A stretch of 64,000 nucleotides of DNA from Alphaproteobacteria bacterium. Its GTDB lineage: Bacteria > Pseudomonadota > Alphaproteobacteria > UBA7985 > JAUIBT01. The position numbers and the translations under genes were made by a program. The stretch covers positions 124,001 through 188,000 of the forward strand of contig JAUIBT010000001.1 in NCBI GenBank assembly GCA_030428255.1, in the 5' to 3' direction. How positions within the stretch are numbered: the first letter of the stretch is position 1; every line of letters starts with the position of its first letter. The notes under the pieces are model-generated. The model had not been told where the DNA came from. It saw nothing but the letters and a program-made list of their open reading frames with translations, and searched no databases. This document shows, in pieces, positions 51,271 to 59,970 of the stretch.

Positions 51271-51837
51271 ATGACCACCAAATTTTTGGCCGCGACCGCC
51301 GGCCTTGCCTTGTTTGTGTCGGCAAGTCAGGCCGTGGCTGGCGACGTGCTTGCCATGCATCCATTCGCCCGCGCGACAGCACCCAAGGCACCAAACGGAG
51401 CGGCCTTCATGGTGCTGATGAACCAGGGGGCGCAGGACCAAGCGCTGATCGGGGCCAGCTCGAGCGTAGCTGAGCGCGTGGAGCTGCATGCGCACCAGAA
51501 CGATAATGGCGTGATGAAGATGCGCGAAGTCGAGCAGGTCCCCTTACCCGCTGGTGAAGAAGTCATATTGCAGCCTGGCGCGTACCACATCATGCTGTTC
51601 GGCCTGCAAGCCCCCCTGAAGCAGGGCGAGAGCCTGACGGTTACGCTGGAGTTCGCGAACGGCAGCGACCTGTCTGTGCTGGTCCCAATCAAGTCCGCCG
51701 GTGCGATGATGGACATGGATCATGAAGCCGCGGGGCATGAGGACACGCACTTGCCCATGGGTTCGTCGACAAAGGGCCACGACTCCAAATTCAAGAGCGT
51801 TGAAAACCCTTCTGGATCAGGCAGCAAGAGCAACTAA
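51271..51837 (+). CDS. Periplasmic PCuAC-type copper chaperone
   Basis: A 188-residue exported protein: signal peptide to about residue 23 (AVA/GD), then a DUF461/PCuAC domain with the Cu(I) motif H..M...HxM, seen as VELHAHQNDNGVMKM and AYHIMLFGL. A C-terminal His/Met-rich tail (MMDMDHEAAGHEDTH) adds possible copper ligands. Family members carry copper to the CuA site of cytochrome oxidase. It is 25 bp after purL and could be read through from it. Confidence 0.9.
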   Translation: MTTKFLAATAGLALFVSASQAVAGDVLAMHPFARATAPKAPNGAAFMVLMNQGAQDQALIGASSSVAERVELHAHQNDNGVMKMREVEQVPLPAGEEVILQPGAYHIMLFGLQAPLKQGESLTVTLEFANGSDLSVLVPIKSAGAMMDMDHEAAGHEDTHLPMGSSTKGHDSKFKSVENPSGSGSKSN

Positions 51838-51974
51838 GCAGCGCGGTTTGACCGCACTGTTAAGAAAATTTGAAAACGCTTTCATTACGGCTTACAGACT
51901 CGTCGCAATTGACAAGTTTGCAGGCCGTTTTTTGTAAGATTTTATCCTTTTTCCCGTCACACTCCCCTAGGCAG

Positions 51975-52007
51975 GGCGGAGTAGCGCGTGTTAGCTTGGT
52001 CTCCGCC
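51975..52007 (+). promoter_or_regulatory. Hairpin in the tauA leader
   Basis: GGCGGAG (51975-51981) pairs with CTCCGCC (52001-52007) around a 19-base loop, 57 bases before the tauA ATG. There is no T run. It lies in the 226-bp AT-richer region between the copper chaperone and tauA, which must hold the tau promoter; I could not assign -35/-10 boxes or a TauR site. Confidence 0.35.
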
Positions 52008-52063
52008 TAGTCGAAACATATAAAATACCTAGGCCATTTGGTACTAAACGGAGACATAACAGC

Positions 52064-53029
52064 ATGAAACTCAAGAGCCTTCTTACAGCAGCAGCCAGCG
52101 CAGCCGTCCTTGTGACTTCGGCCGCCAGCTACGCCGCTGATCAGGTCAACGTCGCCTTCTTCTTGGAGTGGGCTACCCCAAACCAAATCGCGAAAGTTGA
52201 CAAGGTCTATGACGAGGCCATGGGCGTCGACGTAAACTGGACCAACTTTTCAACCGGCGTTGCCATGACGGAAGCCATGTTGGCTGGTGACATCGACATT
52301 TCCTACTCTCAGGGTCTGGCCCCCTTCGTGACGGCGATCCAGCAGGGCGCGCCCTTGAAGATGATCGGCATCGCGGTCGTCTATGAGGCCAACGATTGCT
52401 TCGTGGCCAACGACTTGGGCATTGATTCCTCTAACGCTTCAGAGCTTGAAGGCAAGACCGTCGCAGTGCCGCTGAACACCATGGCTGACTTCGCCTTCCG
52501 TAAGCAAATGGATGCGCTGGGCGTAGACATCAGCACCATGACCATCGTTGACCAAGCTCCGGCTGACGGCGCGGTATCGTTGGCTGACGGTTCGGTCGCC
52601 ATGGCTTGTATCTTCGGCGGTGCGTCTGCTAAGGCGGCTGGCGAGGTCGGCAGCCCGATCATGAGTACCCAACAGAAGAAGGACGCCGGCATCGGCTCAT
52701 TCGACGTTGTGTCTGTGACTGAGAAGTTCGCAACTGAGAACCCTGAGCTAGTTCGCGCCTTCATGGAAGTCACCGCTGAAGCCAACGCGGCTTGGACTGC
52801 CAGTGCGGATCAAATTGCCAAGGTCGCAGCGGACGCTGGTCTGGATGTCCCAACGACGACCAATCAGATGGCCGGATTTGTTTTCCCAACTCCTGCTGAG
52901 CAGACTGCAAACTACTTCGGCGCCGACGGCATCGCAGCAGCAGCAGCAGCCTCTTTGGGTCTGGTTTTCTCAGACACCTCTGACGGTTCAGCCATCGCAA
53001 AGACCATCGACGGCTCCTTCCTGGAGTAA
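52064..53029 (+). CDS. tauA: Taurine ABC transporter substrate-binding protein
   Basis: A 321-residue periplasmic binding protein of the TauA/SsuA/NitT class. The Sec signal peptide cleaves after about residue 24 (SYA). Family segments are VNVAFFLEWATPNQIAK, FSTGVAMTEAMLAGDIDISY and LEGKTVAVPLNTMADFAFRK. It is assigned to taurine because tauB, tauC, tpa and xsc follow on the same strand. A perfect 10-bp hairpin directly follows the stop. Confidence 0.9.
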   Translation: MKLKSLLTAAASAAVLVTSAASYAADQVNVAFFLEWATPNQIAKVDKVYDEAMGVDVNWTNFSTGVAMTEAMLAGDIDISYSQGLAPFVTAIQQGAPLKMIGIAVVYEANDCFVANDLGIDSSNASELEGKTVAVPLNTMADFAFRKQMDALGVDISTMTIVDQAPADGAVSLADGSVAMACIFGGASAKAAGEVGSPIMSTQQKKDAGIGSFDVVSVTEKFATENPELVRAFMEVTAEANAAWTASADQIAKVAADAGLDVPTTTNQMAGFVFPTPAEQTANYFGADGIAAAAAASLGLVFSDTSDGSAIAKTIDGSFLE

Positions 53030-53044
53030 GTCGTGTACTGCGCC

Positions 53045-53070
53045 AGCAGGTCGATTTTGGTCGACCTGCT
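53045..53070 (+). terminator. Perfect 10-bp hairpin after tauA
   Basis: AGCAGGTCGA, loop TTTTGG, TCGACCTGCT, starting 16 bases past the tauA stop. The stem is perfect but no T run follows, so it may act as a 3' stabiliser or partial stop that keeps binding-protein mRNA in excess over tauBC. Confidence 0.6.
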
Positions 53071-53111
53071 AGGCCTCTACAAGCGGTGAGCCGAGGCCCA
53101 TGTGGTCAACC

Positions 53112-53231
53112 GGTGCTCAACGGGTGTTCAACGGGGACCTCAGCTTGGTCGCTGTTCTGTGATCGAGTTGGTTTTGGCAAGGTTCTGGTATTGTAAGGCT
53201 CTGGTCTTGTAAGGCTTTGTTTTGGTAAGAC
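53112..53231. repeat. Short tandem repeats in the tauA-tauB gap
   Basis: GGTGCTCAACG/GGTGTTCAACG (53112-53133), then three degenerate 16-bp units (TCTGGTATTGTAAGGC at 53184-53199, one change in the next, weaker third to 53231). They fill part of the 475-bp non-coding gap; the rest (to 53504) shows no gene that I can support. Confidence 0.75.
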
Positions 53232-53504
53232 CCATTTGCCGAAGCCTGAACGGCCATCAAATCAGCGCCGCGGCTGCCTTGATCGCTTAGGCGTCCGATG
53301 TTTGAGCGAGCTTGCGGCCCAGTCCAGCGCCCGCCTGTCCTCGCCAGCGACGGTCTTCTCCAGCGCCCGCCCTCGCCAGCCCCGCCGACCTAGCGCCTGC
53401 ACGCCTTTGGGCAGACGCAAATCAGAGCGATTGCCTTGCCAGCCGCGCGCCGTAGCTGCCATGGTACTTTCCCCCGCACCCCTGCCCATTTTTCGAGAGT
53501 TGTC

Positions 53505-54302
53505 ATGGCCGATCTTATCGCGACGGACCTCTGCATGACCTTCACCAACCCGCAAACCGGCGGCAAAGTTGAAGCGCTTAAAGACGTCAATTTTCACCTA
53601 AAAGAGGGCGAGATACTCTCCGTCCTTGGCCCGTCGGGTTGCGGCAAGACGACCCTGCTCAATATCGTTGCGGGCTTCATCAATCCTTCCAGCGGCACCG
53701 TTGCCCTGGACGATCACATCATCCACGGCCCGGGTGCAGATCGCGGCATGGTCTTCCAGCAGGGCGCCTTGTTTGAATGGCTGCCGGTTGAAAAGAACGT
53801 CGATTTCGGCCTGCGCATGAAGAAGACCGATAAGACGGAAGCCGCCGCCAAGGTCGAGCACTGGCTGGATACCGTTGGTCTGCAAGGCTTTGGCAAGACC
53901 CCGACCTATCAGCTTTCAGGCGGTATGCAACAGCGCGTGGCCCTGGCCCGCTGCCTGGTCAACGATCCTGAAGTCATCTTAATGGACGAGCCGCTGGGCG
54001 CTCTGGACGCCCTAACACGCGAAAAGATGCAATCATTGGTGCTGGAGCTGTGGAAAGAGACCGGCAAGACCATCATGATCATCACCCACTCCGTAGAAGA
54101 GGCCCTGTTGCTGGGCGAACGCCTGTTCGTTATGGCACCGCGCCCTGGCCGCCTGCACAAGGAATACCGCCTGCCCTTCGCCGAGCGTGGCTTGAAGGAA
54201 TCGCTGCGTGAGATCAAGAAAGACCCAGAATTCTCCAGGGTCCGCGAGGAAATCCTGACCATGATCTGGGATATGGAAGAGGAGATCATGGGTCGTGTTT
54301 GA
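53505..54302 (+). CDS. tauB: Taurine ABC transporter ATPase
   Basis: A 265-residue ATPase with Walker A GPSGCGKTT, Q-loop MVFQQGALFEW, signature LSGGMQQRVALA, Walker B VILMDEPLGALD and H-loop ITHSVEEA, typical of the TauB/SsuB/NrtD group. I choose the ATG at 53505 (GAGAG upstream); a longer in-frame start has no family similarity. Its 3' end overlaps tauC by eight bases. Confidence 0.92.
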   Translation: MADLIATDLCMTFTNPQTGGKVEALKDVNFHLKEGEILSVLGPSGCGKTTLLNIVAGFINPSSGTVALDDHIIHGPGADRGMVFQQGALFEWLPVEKNVDFGLRMKKTDKTEAAAKVEHWLDTVGLQGFGKTPTYQLSGGMQQRVALARCLVNDPEVILMDEPLGALDALTREKMQSLVLELWKETGKTIMIITHSVEEALLLGERLFVMAPRPGRLHKEYRLPFAERGLKESLREIKKDPEFSRVREEILTMIWDMEEEIMGRV

Positions 54303-56211
54303 GTGGTTGTCTGACAATCGCGGCTTGATCGCCGCTTTCCTGGTTTTGCTGGCCTTGGTCAGCTTCGTTTCTTCCATCGTCATTGGTCGCAAGCAATCAG
54401 CGATCCGCGAAAAGGATGAAGTCTTCGGCGATCCCGAGCGCAACAAGCGCGGCTGGTATTGGGCCGTGTGTGGCGTTTCGGCACTGTTTTTGGTGTGGTT
54501 CTATTATTCCTGGGGCACGGCGCGCGCATTCTTCCCGCAAGCTGCCAACGAGCTGTGTCAAGTCGCCAAGCTGGATGAGGCCCTGTCGCCCATCAACGCG
54601 TCCCTGCCAGCCACGTCGCGCTATTACAAATCGACCACTCTGGTTGCGCGTAACAGCGAGCAACTCGACGCACTTCAGATCCCGACAGGCAGCTTTAGCG
54701 CCAGCGAGCAACCGACCGCAGAGGCGCTGTTCGACAAAGTGCATCGTCTGCTGGCCCTCCAGTCCGATCCGCAAAAGCTGGGCCCCGAAGCCCGCGCGGA
54801 CCTGACGGCTGTAGCGGACGGATTGTCAGCCTTGGCCCAAGATCTGCGCAACCGCGATATGTCGGGCCTCTCGCCGTCCGCTGAAGCACTGGCTCAGCCA
54901 TCGTGGGGCACAACGCACATCGAAATCCCCTTGTTGCCCGAAACCGCGCGCGGCGTCTTGTTCGACGAAATCTCCGCAAAAGCCACGGAACTGGCCAAGT
55001 CCTTCAGCAAGATTCGCAACCATCCGCCAGAGGCTGAGCTGCTGATCGCCGAGATCCGCGCCGATATCGATGGCCTGAAGGCAAGTGCCGCTCCCAGCGC
55101 GGAGCAAGCTGAGCCCCGCGCCGACTTCCTCAAGTCGTTTGAGCGTATCTTCAAGCGCTTGGACGATGGCACCATCTTCCCTGCCGCAGCACTGAACGGC
55201 GTTGAGCAAAGCATTGCCGACCTAGAGCAAGCCAGCAGCAAGGCCCAAGGTGGGCTGACCTGGCTCAAGGCAACAGTCTTCCCCGGCGGGTCTATCGTTA
55301 AGTCGCGCACCTTGTGTACCGAGCAAGGAACCGGGCGTTGGTTGCCTAAGCCGACCGATGTGGTAGCGCAGCTAGCACAGCTCGCCAATCCCAATTTGGA
55401 CGCTGGCGGCGGCTTCAAGGGCACCACCCTGCTGTGGTGGAAATGGCTGCCGATTGCCGATGTCGTGGCCTTCTTCGTGCCCGATTGGATCGCCGATATC
55501 ATGCCTGGCGAATACGCGCGAAACAATGAGAGCGGCCAGGTCATTCCCAACTTCAAGGACCACGTTCTAGCGCTCGCACAAGGCGACATTTATTTGGGCT
55601 CGATTCCCATGCTGGATGGCCACATATGGGACTCCTTGTTCCGAGTCCTAGTGGCCTTGGTTCTGGGCGTCGTCCTGGGCGTGCCCTTGGGCATCATGAT
55701 GGGCGTATCGCGCTTCTTCAAATCCTTCTTCGACCCTTTGATCGAGCTCTACCGACCGGTACCGCCTTTGGCCTGGGCACCGCTGATCTTGACGATCTTC
55801 GGTATTCAAGACGACGGTAAGATCTTTTTGCTGTTCATGGTGGCCTTCGCAATCATGGTCATTTCAGCCCGTACAGGCGCGTCCGGCACCCAGTTGTCCA
55901 AGATCCGCGCGTCGCACTCCTTGGGAGCATCCGTCGGCCAGATCTTACGCCATGTGATCCTGCCCAACGCCATGCCCGAAATCTTGACGGGAATCCGCAT
56001 CGCCATTGGCGTCTGCTGGGGCACCTTGGTCGCAGCCGAGATGTTGGCCGGCACCACCGGTGTTGGCTTCATCGAGAACGTGGCCCGCACCGTCTCGGAC
56101 TACGAGCTGATCTGGGTCACCATCTTGATCATGGGCGTTTTGGGCCTGGTGTTTGACATGTGCATGCGCTGGGTCATCCACAAAACCATCCCTTGGCGCG
56201 GCAAAGGCTAA
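54295..56211 (+). CDS. tauC: Taurine ABC transporter permease with large N-terminal extension
   Basis: A 638-residue permease, more than twice the usual ~260-280. The last ~200 residues (432-638) are a standard TauC/SsuC core: GHIWDSLFRVLVALVLGVVL, RPVPPLAWAPLI and the EAA loop SHSLGASVGQILRHVILPNA. Before it lie two extra helices (about 10-30 and 54-73) and a ~350-residue presumably periplasmic region (75-430), helix-rich, with no motif I recognise and Cys88/Cys341 as a possible disulfide. The GTG start overlaps tauB. The frame is continuous, so it is not an assembly fusion of two genes. Confidence 0.88.
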   Translation: MFEWLSDNRGLIAAFLVLLALVSFVSSIVIGRKQSAIREKDEVFGDPERNKRGWYWAVCGVSALFLVWFYYSWGTARAFFPQAANELCQVAKLDEALSPINASLPATSRYYKSTTLVARNSEQLDALQIPTGSFSASEQPTAEALFDKVHRLLALQSDPQKLGPEARADLTAVADGLSALAQDLRNRDMSGLSPSAEALAQPSWGTTHIEIPLLPETARGVLFDEISAKATELAKSFSKIRNHPPEAELLIAEIRADIDGLKASAAPSAEQAEPRADFLKSFERIFKRLDDGTIFPAAALNGVEQSIADLEQASSKAQGGLTWLKATVFPGGSIVKSRTLCTEQGTGRWLPKPTDVVAQLAQLANPNLDAGGGFKGTTLLWWKWLPIADVVAFFVPDWIADIMPGEYARNNESGQVIPNFKDHVLALAQGDIYLGSIPMLDGHIWDSLFRVLVALVLGVVLGVPLGIMMGVSRFFKSFFDPLIELYRPVPPLAWAPLILTIFGIQDDGKIFLLFMVAFAIMVISARTGASGTQLSKIRASHSLGASVGQILRHVILPNAMPEILTGIRIAIGVCWGTLVAAEMLAGTTGVGFIENVARTVSDYELIWVTILIMGVLGLVFDMCMRWVIHKTIPWRGKG

Positions 56212-56356
56212 GCCAGCGGCGCGATCTGGCGCACCACAGCGGGCGGGCCGATGGGCCGCTGTCTGTGGGGTCGGTCGCCTTTGGCTCCGTCGGTCTATCG
56301 GGGTTTTCCTGGACCGGCGCGCCCGTCTCAAGGCTAGCCTAAAACCGCAGCCAAGC

Positions 56357-56395
56357 CCCCCGGTGTGTGTCGGTCTTGCAACAGACGACCGGGGG
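56357..56395 (+). other. Two-part hairpin between tauC and tpa
   Basis: CCCCCGGT (56357-56364) pairs with ACCGGGGG (56388-56395), with an inner GTCT/AGAC stem. No T run follows. It lies in the 265-bp tauC-tpa gap and may be an mRNA processing or attenuation element. No other feature was seen in this gap. Confidence 0.45.
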
Positions 56396-56476
56396 TAAGG
56401 TCGATAAGACGCAAGCATAATTCCCTAAGTTCGCCAAACGAGGCTCCACTCGCTTGGCACAAGACTGGAGGCTGAC

Positions 56477-57859
56477 ATGGAGTCACACTCTGATAACTTT
56501 TACCGCGATGTGGTCGAGGCCGACCGCGCTCGGGTTTGGCATCATCTGACCCAACACAAAAAGTTCGAAACCGCTGATCCCCTGGTGATCGTCAAGGGCG
56601 AAGGCATGCACGTTTGGAACGCTGCGGGCCGCAAGCACCTGGACGCGACCTCCGGCGGCGTCTGGACCGTGAACGTCGGCTATGGCCGCGCTGAAATTGC
56701 TGACGCCGTGCGCGATCAGTTGGTCGCCCTGCCCTACTACGCGGGCGGTGCTGGCACCATTCCCGGTGCAAAGTTTGCTGAAAAACTGGTCAGCAAAATG
56801 CCCGGCATGAGCCGCGTTTATTATTCGAACTCGGGCTCAGAAGCCAACGAGAAGACCTACAAAATTGTGCGCCAAATCTCGCACAACAAGTACGGCGGCA
56901 AGAAGAACAAGATTCTGTACCGCGAGCGCGACTACCACGGCACCACCATCACGGCCCTGTCGTCTGGCGGGCAGAACGAGCGCAAGGACCAGTACGGCCC
57001 CTTTACCCCAGGCTTTGTTGAAGTGCCGCACTGCCTGGAGTACCGCAATCAATACGGCAACGAGCAAGACTACGGCGTTGCTGCTGCCAATGCGATTGAA
57101 GAGGTCATTCTGCGCGAGGGTGCCGACACCGTTGGCGCGCTGATCCTGGAGCCCATTACTGCCGGTGGTGGCGTGATCGTGCCACCGCAAGGCTATTGGG
57201 AGCGTGTGCAGGAAATCTGTAAAAAGTACCAGATCCTGTTAATCATCGACGAGGTGGTTTGCGGTGTTGGCCGGACCGGCACTTGGTTTGGCTATCAGCA
57301 CTACGGCATCCAGCCGGACATGGTGACCATGGCCAAAGGCGTTGCTTCGGGCTATGCGGCGATCTCCTGCACCGTCACCACTGAAGAGGTCTTCAACCTG
57401 TTCAAGGACGATGCTGACGATCCCATGTCCTTCTTCCGCGATATCTCGACCTTCGGTGGCTGTACCGCTGGCCCGGCTGCCGCGCTGAAGACCATGGAGA
57501 TTATCGAGCAGGAAAACCTGCTGGACAATGTCACAACTATGGGCGGCTATTTCTTAGAGGGCCTAGAGCGCCTGGCCGCCAAGCACAAAGTCATTGGCGA
57601 CGTGCGCGGCAAGGGCTTGTTCTGCGGCGCAGAGCTGGTCGCTGACCGCGACAGCAAACAGCCACTGGACGAAAAGCTTGTCCAGGCGGTTGTGGCTGAC
57701 TGTGTTCAGAACTCCGCGGTCTTGATCGGCGCGACGAACCGCTCTTTGACCGGCTTCAACAACACTCTGTGCTTCAGTCCAGCCTTTATCGCTGGCACCA
57801 GCGAGCTTGACGAGGTTCTCACCGCGGTCGATGGCGCACTAACCCGCCTCACCGCCTAA
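56477..57859 (+). CDS. tpa: Taurine--pyruvate aminotransferase
   Basis: A 460-residue class III PLP aminotransferase moving the amino group of taurine to pyruvate, giving sulfoacetaldehyde and alanine. PLP-lysine K287 lies in MVTMAKGVASGY, D258 in LLIIDEVVCG, and the phosphate loop in SNSGSEANEK. The assignment to taurine rests on position between tauC and xsc and on the Tpa-like N-terminus and length. GGAGG precedes the ATG. Confidence 0.93.
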   Translation: MESHSDNFYRDVVEADRARVWHHLTQHKKFETADPLVIVKGEGMHVWNAAGRKHLDATSGGVWTVNVGYGRAEIADAVRDQLVALPYYAGGAGTIPGAKFAEKLVSKMPGMSRVYYSNSGSEANEKTYKIVRQISHNKYGGKKNKILYRERDYHGTTITALSSGGQNERKDQYGPFTPGFVEVPHCLEYRNQYGNEQDYGVAAANAIEEVILREGADTVGALILEPITAGGGVIVPPQGYWERVQEICKKYQILLIIDEVVCGVGRTGTWFGYQHYGIQPDMVTMAKGVASGYAAISCTVTTEEVFNLFKDDADDPMSFFRDISTFGGCTAGPAAALKTMEIIEQENLLDNVTTMGGYFLEGLERLAAKHKVIGDVRGKGLFCGAELVADRDSKQPLDEKLVQAVVADCVQNSAVLIGATNRSLTGFNNTLCFSPAFIAGTSELDEVLTAVDGALTRLTA

Positions 57860-57974
57860 CACCTGCCCGTGGGGGGCTTGGTCCGACCGCCAACACCCAC
57901 AAGCGACACTAAAGTGAATGAGCGGCTCAGCGCCCCCCAAGCTGGGCCGTTCCCACGTTACGAAGGAAACACCC

Positions 57975-59762
57975 ATGAAGATGACCACCGAAGAGGCCTT
58001 TGTTAAGGTCTTACAAATGCACGGTATCCGCCACGCCTTCGGCATCATTGGCTCGGCCATGATGCCCATTTCTGACCTGTTCCCCAAGGCCGGCATTACC
58101 TTTTGGGACTGCGCGCACGAGTGCAACGGCGGCATGATGGCCGACGGCTACAGCCGCGCGACTGGCAAGATGTCGATGGCCATCGCTCAGAACGGTCCCG
58201 GCATTACCAACTTCGTAACGCCGATCAAAACTGCCTACTGGAACCACACACCGCTGCTGCTGGTCACGCCTCAAGCGGCCAACAAAACCATCGGCCAGGG
58301 CGGCTTCCAAGAGATCGAGCAGATGGCTCTGTTCAAGGACATGGTTTGCTATCAGGAGGAAGTCCGCGACCCGACCCGCGTCGGTGAAGTCTTGAACCGT
58401 GTGATCGAAAAAGCCTGGCGCGGTTGTGCCCCGGCGCAGATCAACATTCCACGCGATATGTGGACCCAGGTGATCGACGTTGACCTCCCCCAAATCGTGC
58501 GTCTTGAGCGCCCGTCTGGCGGCCAGCGCGCCATCACCGAAGCGGCCAAGCTGCTGTCTGACGCTAAGTTTCCCGTTATCTTGAACGGTGCTGGCGTGGT
58601 AATCGGTGGGGCCATCGACGCCTCACGCCAACTGGCCGAGCGTTTGTCTGCGCCGGTCTGCTCGGGCTATCAGCACAACGACGCCTTCCCAGGCTCGCAC
58701 CCCCTGGGCATGGGGCCCTTGGGCTATAACGGCAGCCGCGCGGCGATGGAGATGATCTCAAAGGCCGACGTGGTGCTGGCACTTGGCACCCGCCTCAACC
58801 CCTTCTCGACCCTGCCCGGCTATGGCATCGACTATTGGCCCAAAGACGCCAAGATCATCCAGGTTGACATCAACTCGGACCGCATCGGCTTGACCAAAAA
58901 GGTCTCCGTCGGCATTCAGGGCGACGCCAAGCAGGTCGCAGAACAAATCCTAGCGCAACTGAGCGCCACCGCTGGCGATGCAGGCCGCAAGGAGCGCGAA
59001 GCTGCTGTTGCGCAGGCCAAGTCGGCCTGGCTGCAGGCCTTGTCTTCCATGGACCACGAGGACGACGACCCCGGCACAAACTGGAACGAGCGTGCGCGCA
59101 ACGACAAGCCCAAGCACATGTCCCCGCGCATGGCCTGGCGCGCCATACAGGCAGCTCTGCCCAAAGAGGCCATCATCTCCTCTGACATCGGCAACAACTG
59201 CGCAATCGGCAACGCCTACCCCAGCTTTGAAGAAGGCCGCAAATACCTGGCTCCGGGCCTGTTCGGCCCCTGCGGCTATGGCCTACCTGCCATCATCGGC
59301 GCCAAGATCGGCCGCCCCGATGTGCCGGTCGTAGGCTTCGCGGGCGATGGTGCTTTCGGTATCTCGATGAACGAGATGACCGCTGTCGGTCGCGACGAGT
59401 GGCCTGCCATCACCCAGGTCATCTTCCGCAACTATCAGTGGGGGGCGGAAAAGCGCAACTCGACCCTGTGGTTTAACGACAACTTCGTTGGCACCGAGCT
59501 GGATCAAAACGTCTCTTACGCCAAGATCGCCGAAGGCTGTGGCGTCAAGGGCGTGCAGGCCTTCAGCATGGATGAGCTGACTGCTGCGTTGCGCACGGCC
59601 ATCGACGAGCAGATGAACCAGGGCGTAACCACCTTCATCGAAGTGTTGCTGAACCAGGAGCTGGGCGAGCCGTTCCGCCGCGACGCCATGAAGAAGCCGG
59701 TTGAAGTCGCAGGTATCAGCGCCGACGATATGCAAGATCAGGTCAATGCTTTTGTAAGCTAG
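57975..59762 (+). CDS. xsc: Sulfoacetaldehyde acetyltransferase
   Basis: A 595-residue TPP enzyme splitting sulfoacetaldehyde with phosphate into acetyl phosphate and sulfite. The TPP-activating Glu is E49 in CAHECNGGMMADGY, and the TPP/Mg motif is FAGDGAFGIS followed by FRNYQWGAEKRN. These segments are diagnostic for Xsc among TPP enzymes. AAGGAA lies eight bases before the ATG. A strong terminator follows; no pta, ackA or sulfite exporter gene is attached. Confidence 0.95.
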   Translation: MKMTTEEAFVKVLQMHGIRHAFGIIGSAMMPISDLFPKAGITFWDCAHECNGGMMADGYSRATGKMSMAIAQNGPGITNFVTPIKTAYWNHTPLLLVTPQAANKTIGQGGFQEIEQMALFKDMVCYQEEVRDPTRVGEVLNRVIEKAWRGCAPAQINIPRDMWTQVIDVDLPQIVRLERPSGGQRAITEAAKLLSDAKFPVILNGAGVVIGGAIDASRQLAERLSAPVCSGYQHNDAFPGSHPLGMGPLGYNGSRAAMEMISKADVVLALGTRLNPFSTLPGYGIDYWPKDAKIIQVDINSDRIGLTKKVSVGIQGDAKQVAEQILAQLSATAGDAGRKEREAAVAQAKSAWLQALSSMDHEDDDPGTNWNERARNDKPKHMSPRMAWRAIQAALPKEAIISSDIGNNCAIGNAYPSFEEGRKYLAPGLFGPCGYGLPAIIGAKIGRPDVPVVGFAGDGAFGISMNEMTAVGRDEWPAITQVIFRNYQWGAEKRNSTLWFNDNFVGTELDQNVSYAKIAEGCGVKGVQAFSMDELTAALRTAIDEQMNQGVTTFIEVLLNQELGEPFRRDAMKKPVEVAGISADDMQDQVNAFVS

Positions 59763-59811
59763 GAAGCTCTGACCGCGCGCATACCGAAAGCCTTTACCTC
59801 AAGCGAGCACA

Positions 59812-59847
59812 AGCCCCCGCCCGGTCTATCCGGCGGGGGCTTTTTTT
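59812..59847 (+). terminator. Intrinsic terminator of the tau-xsc operon
   Basis: AGCCCCCGCC, ten-base loop, GGCGGGGGCT, then six further T (seven in the run). Ten perfect G+C-rich pairs and a long T run, 50 bases after the xsc stop. Confidence 0.95.
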
Positions 59848-59970
59848 GGAGTAGGATTTGTGTGTTCGCTACTCGGCAAGGCGCAACCCCACTCTTTCAA
59901 AATCGCACCGCACCCCCTACATCAGCAAGGTGCCCACATCTGGGCCATTCAAACACACTGGAGCCCTGCC

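Noticed and set aside
51838-52063. Riboswitch upstream of tauA
   Set aside because: Only one 7-bp stem with a large loop; no match to the core of any riboswitch class I know.
54295-56211. tauC as fusion of an unrelated upstream gene by assembly error
   Set aside because: The GTG start overlaps tauB by eight bases and composition is uniform, as expected for a genuine long permease gene.
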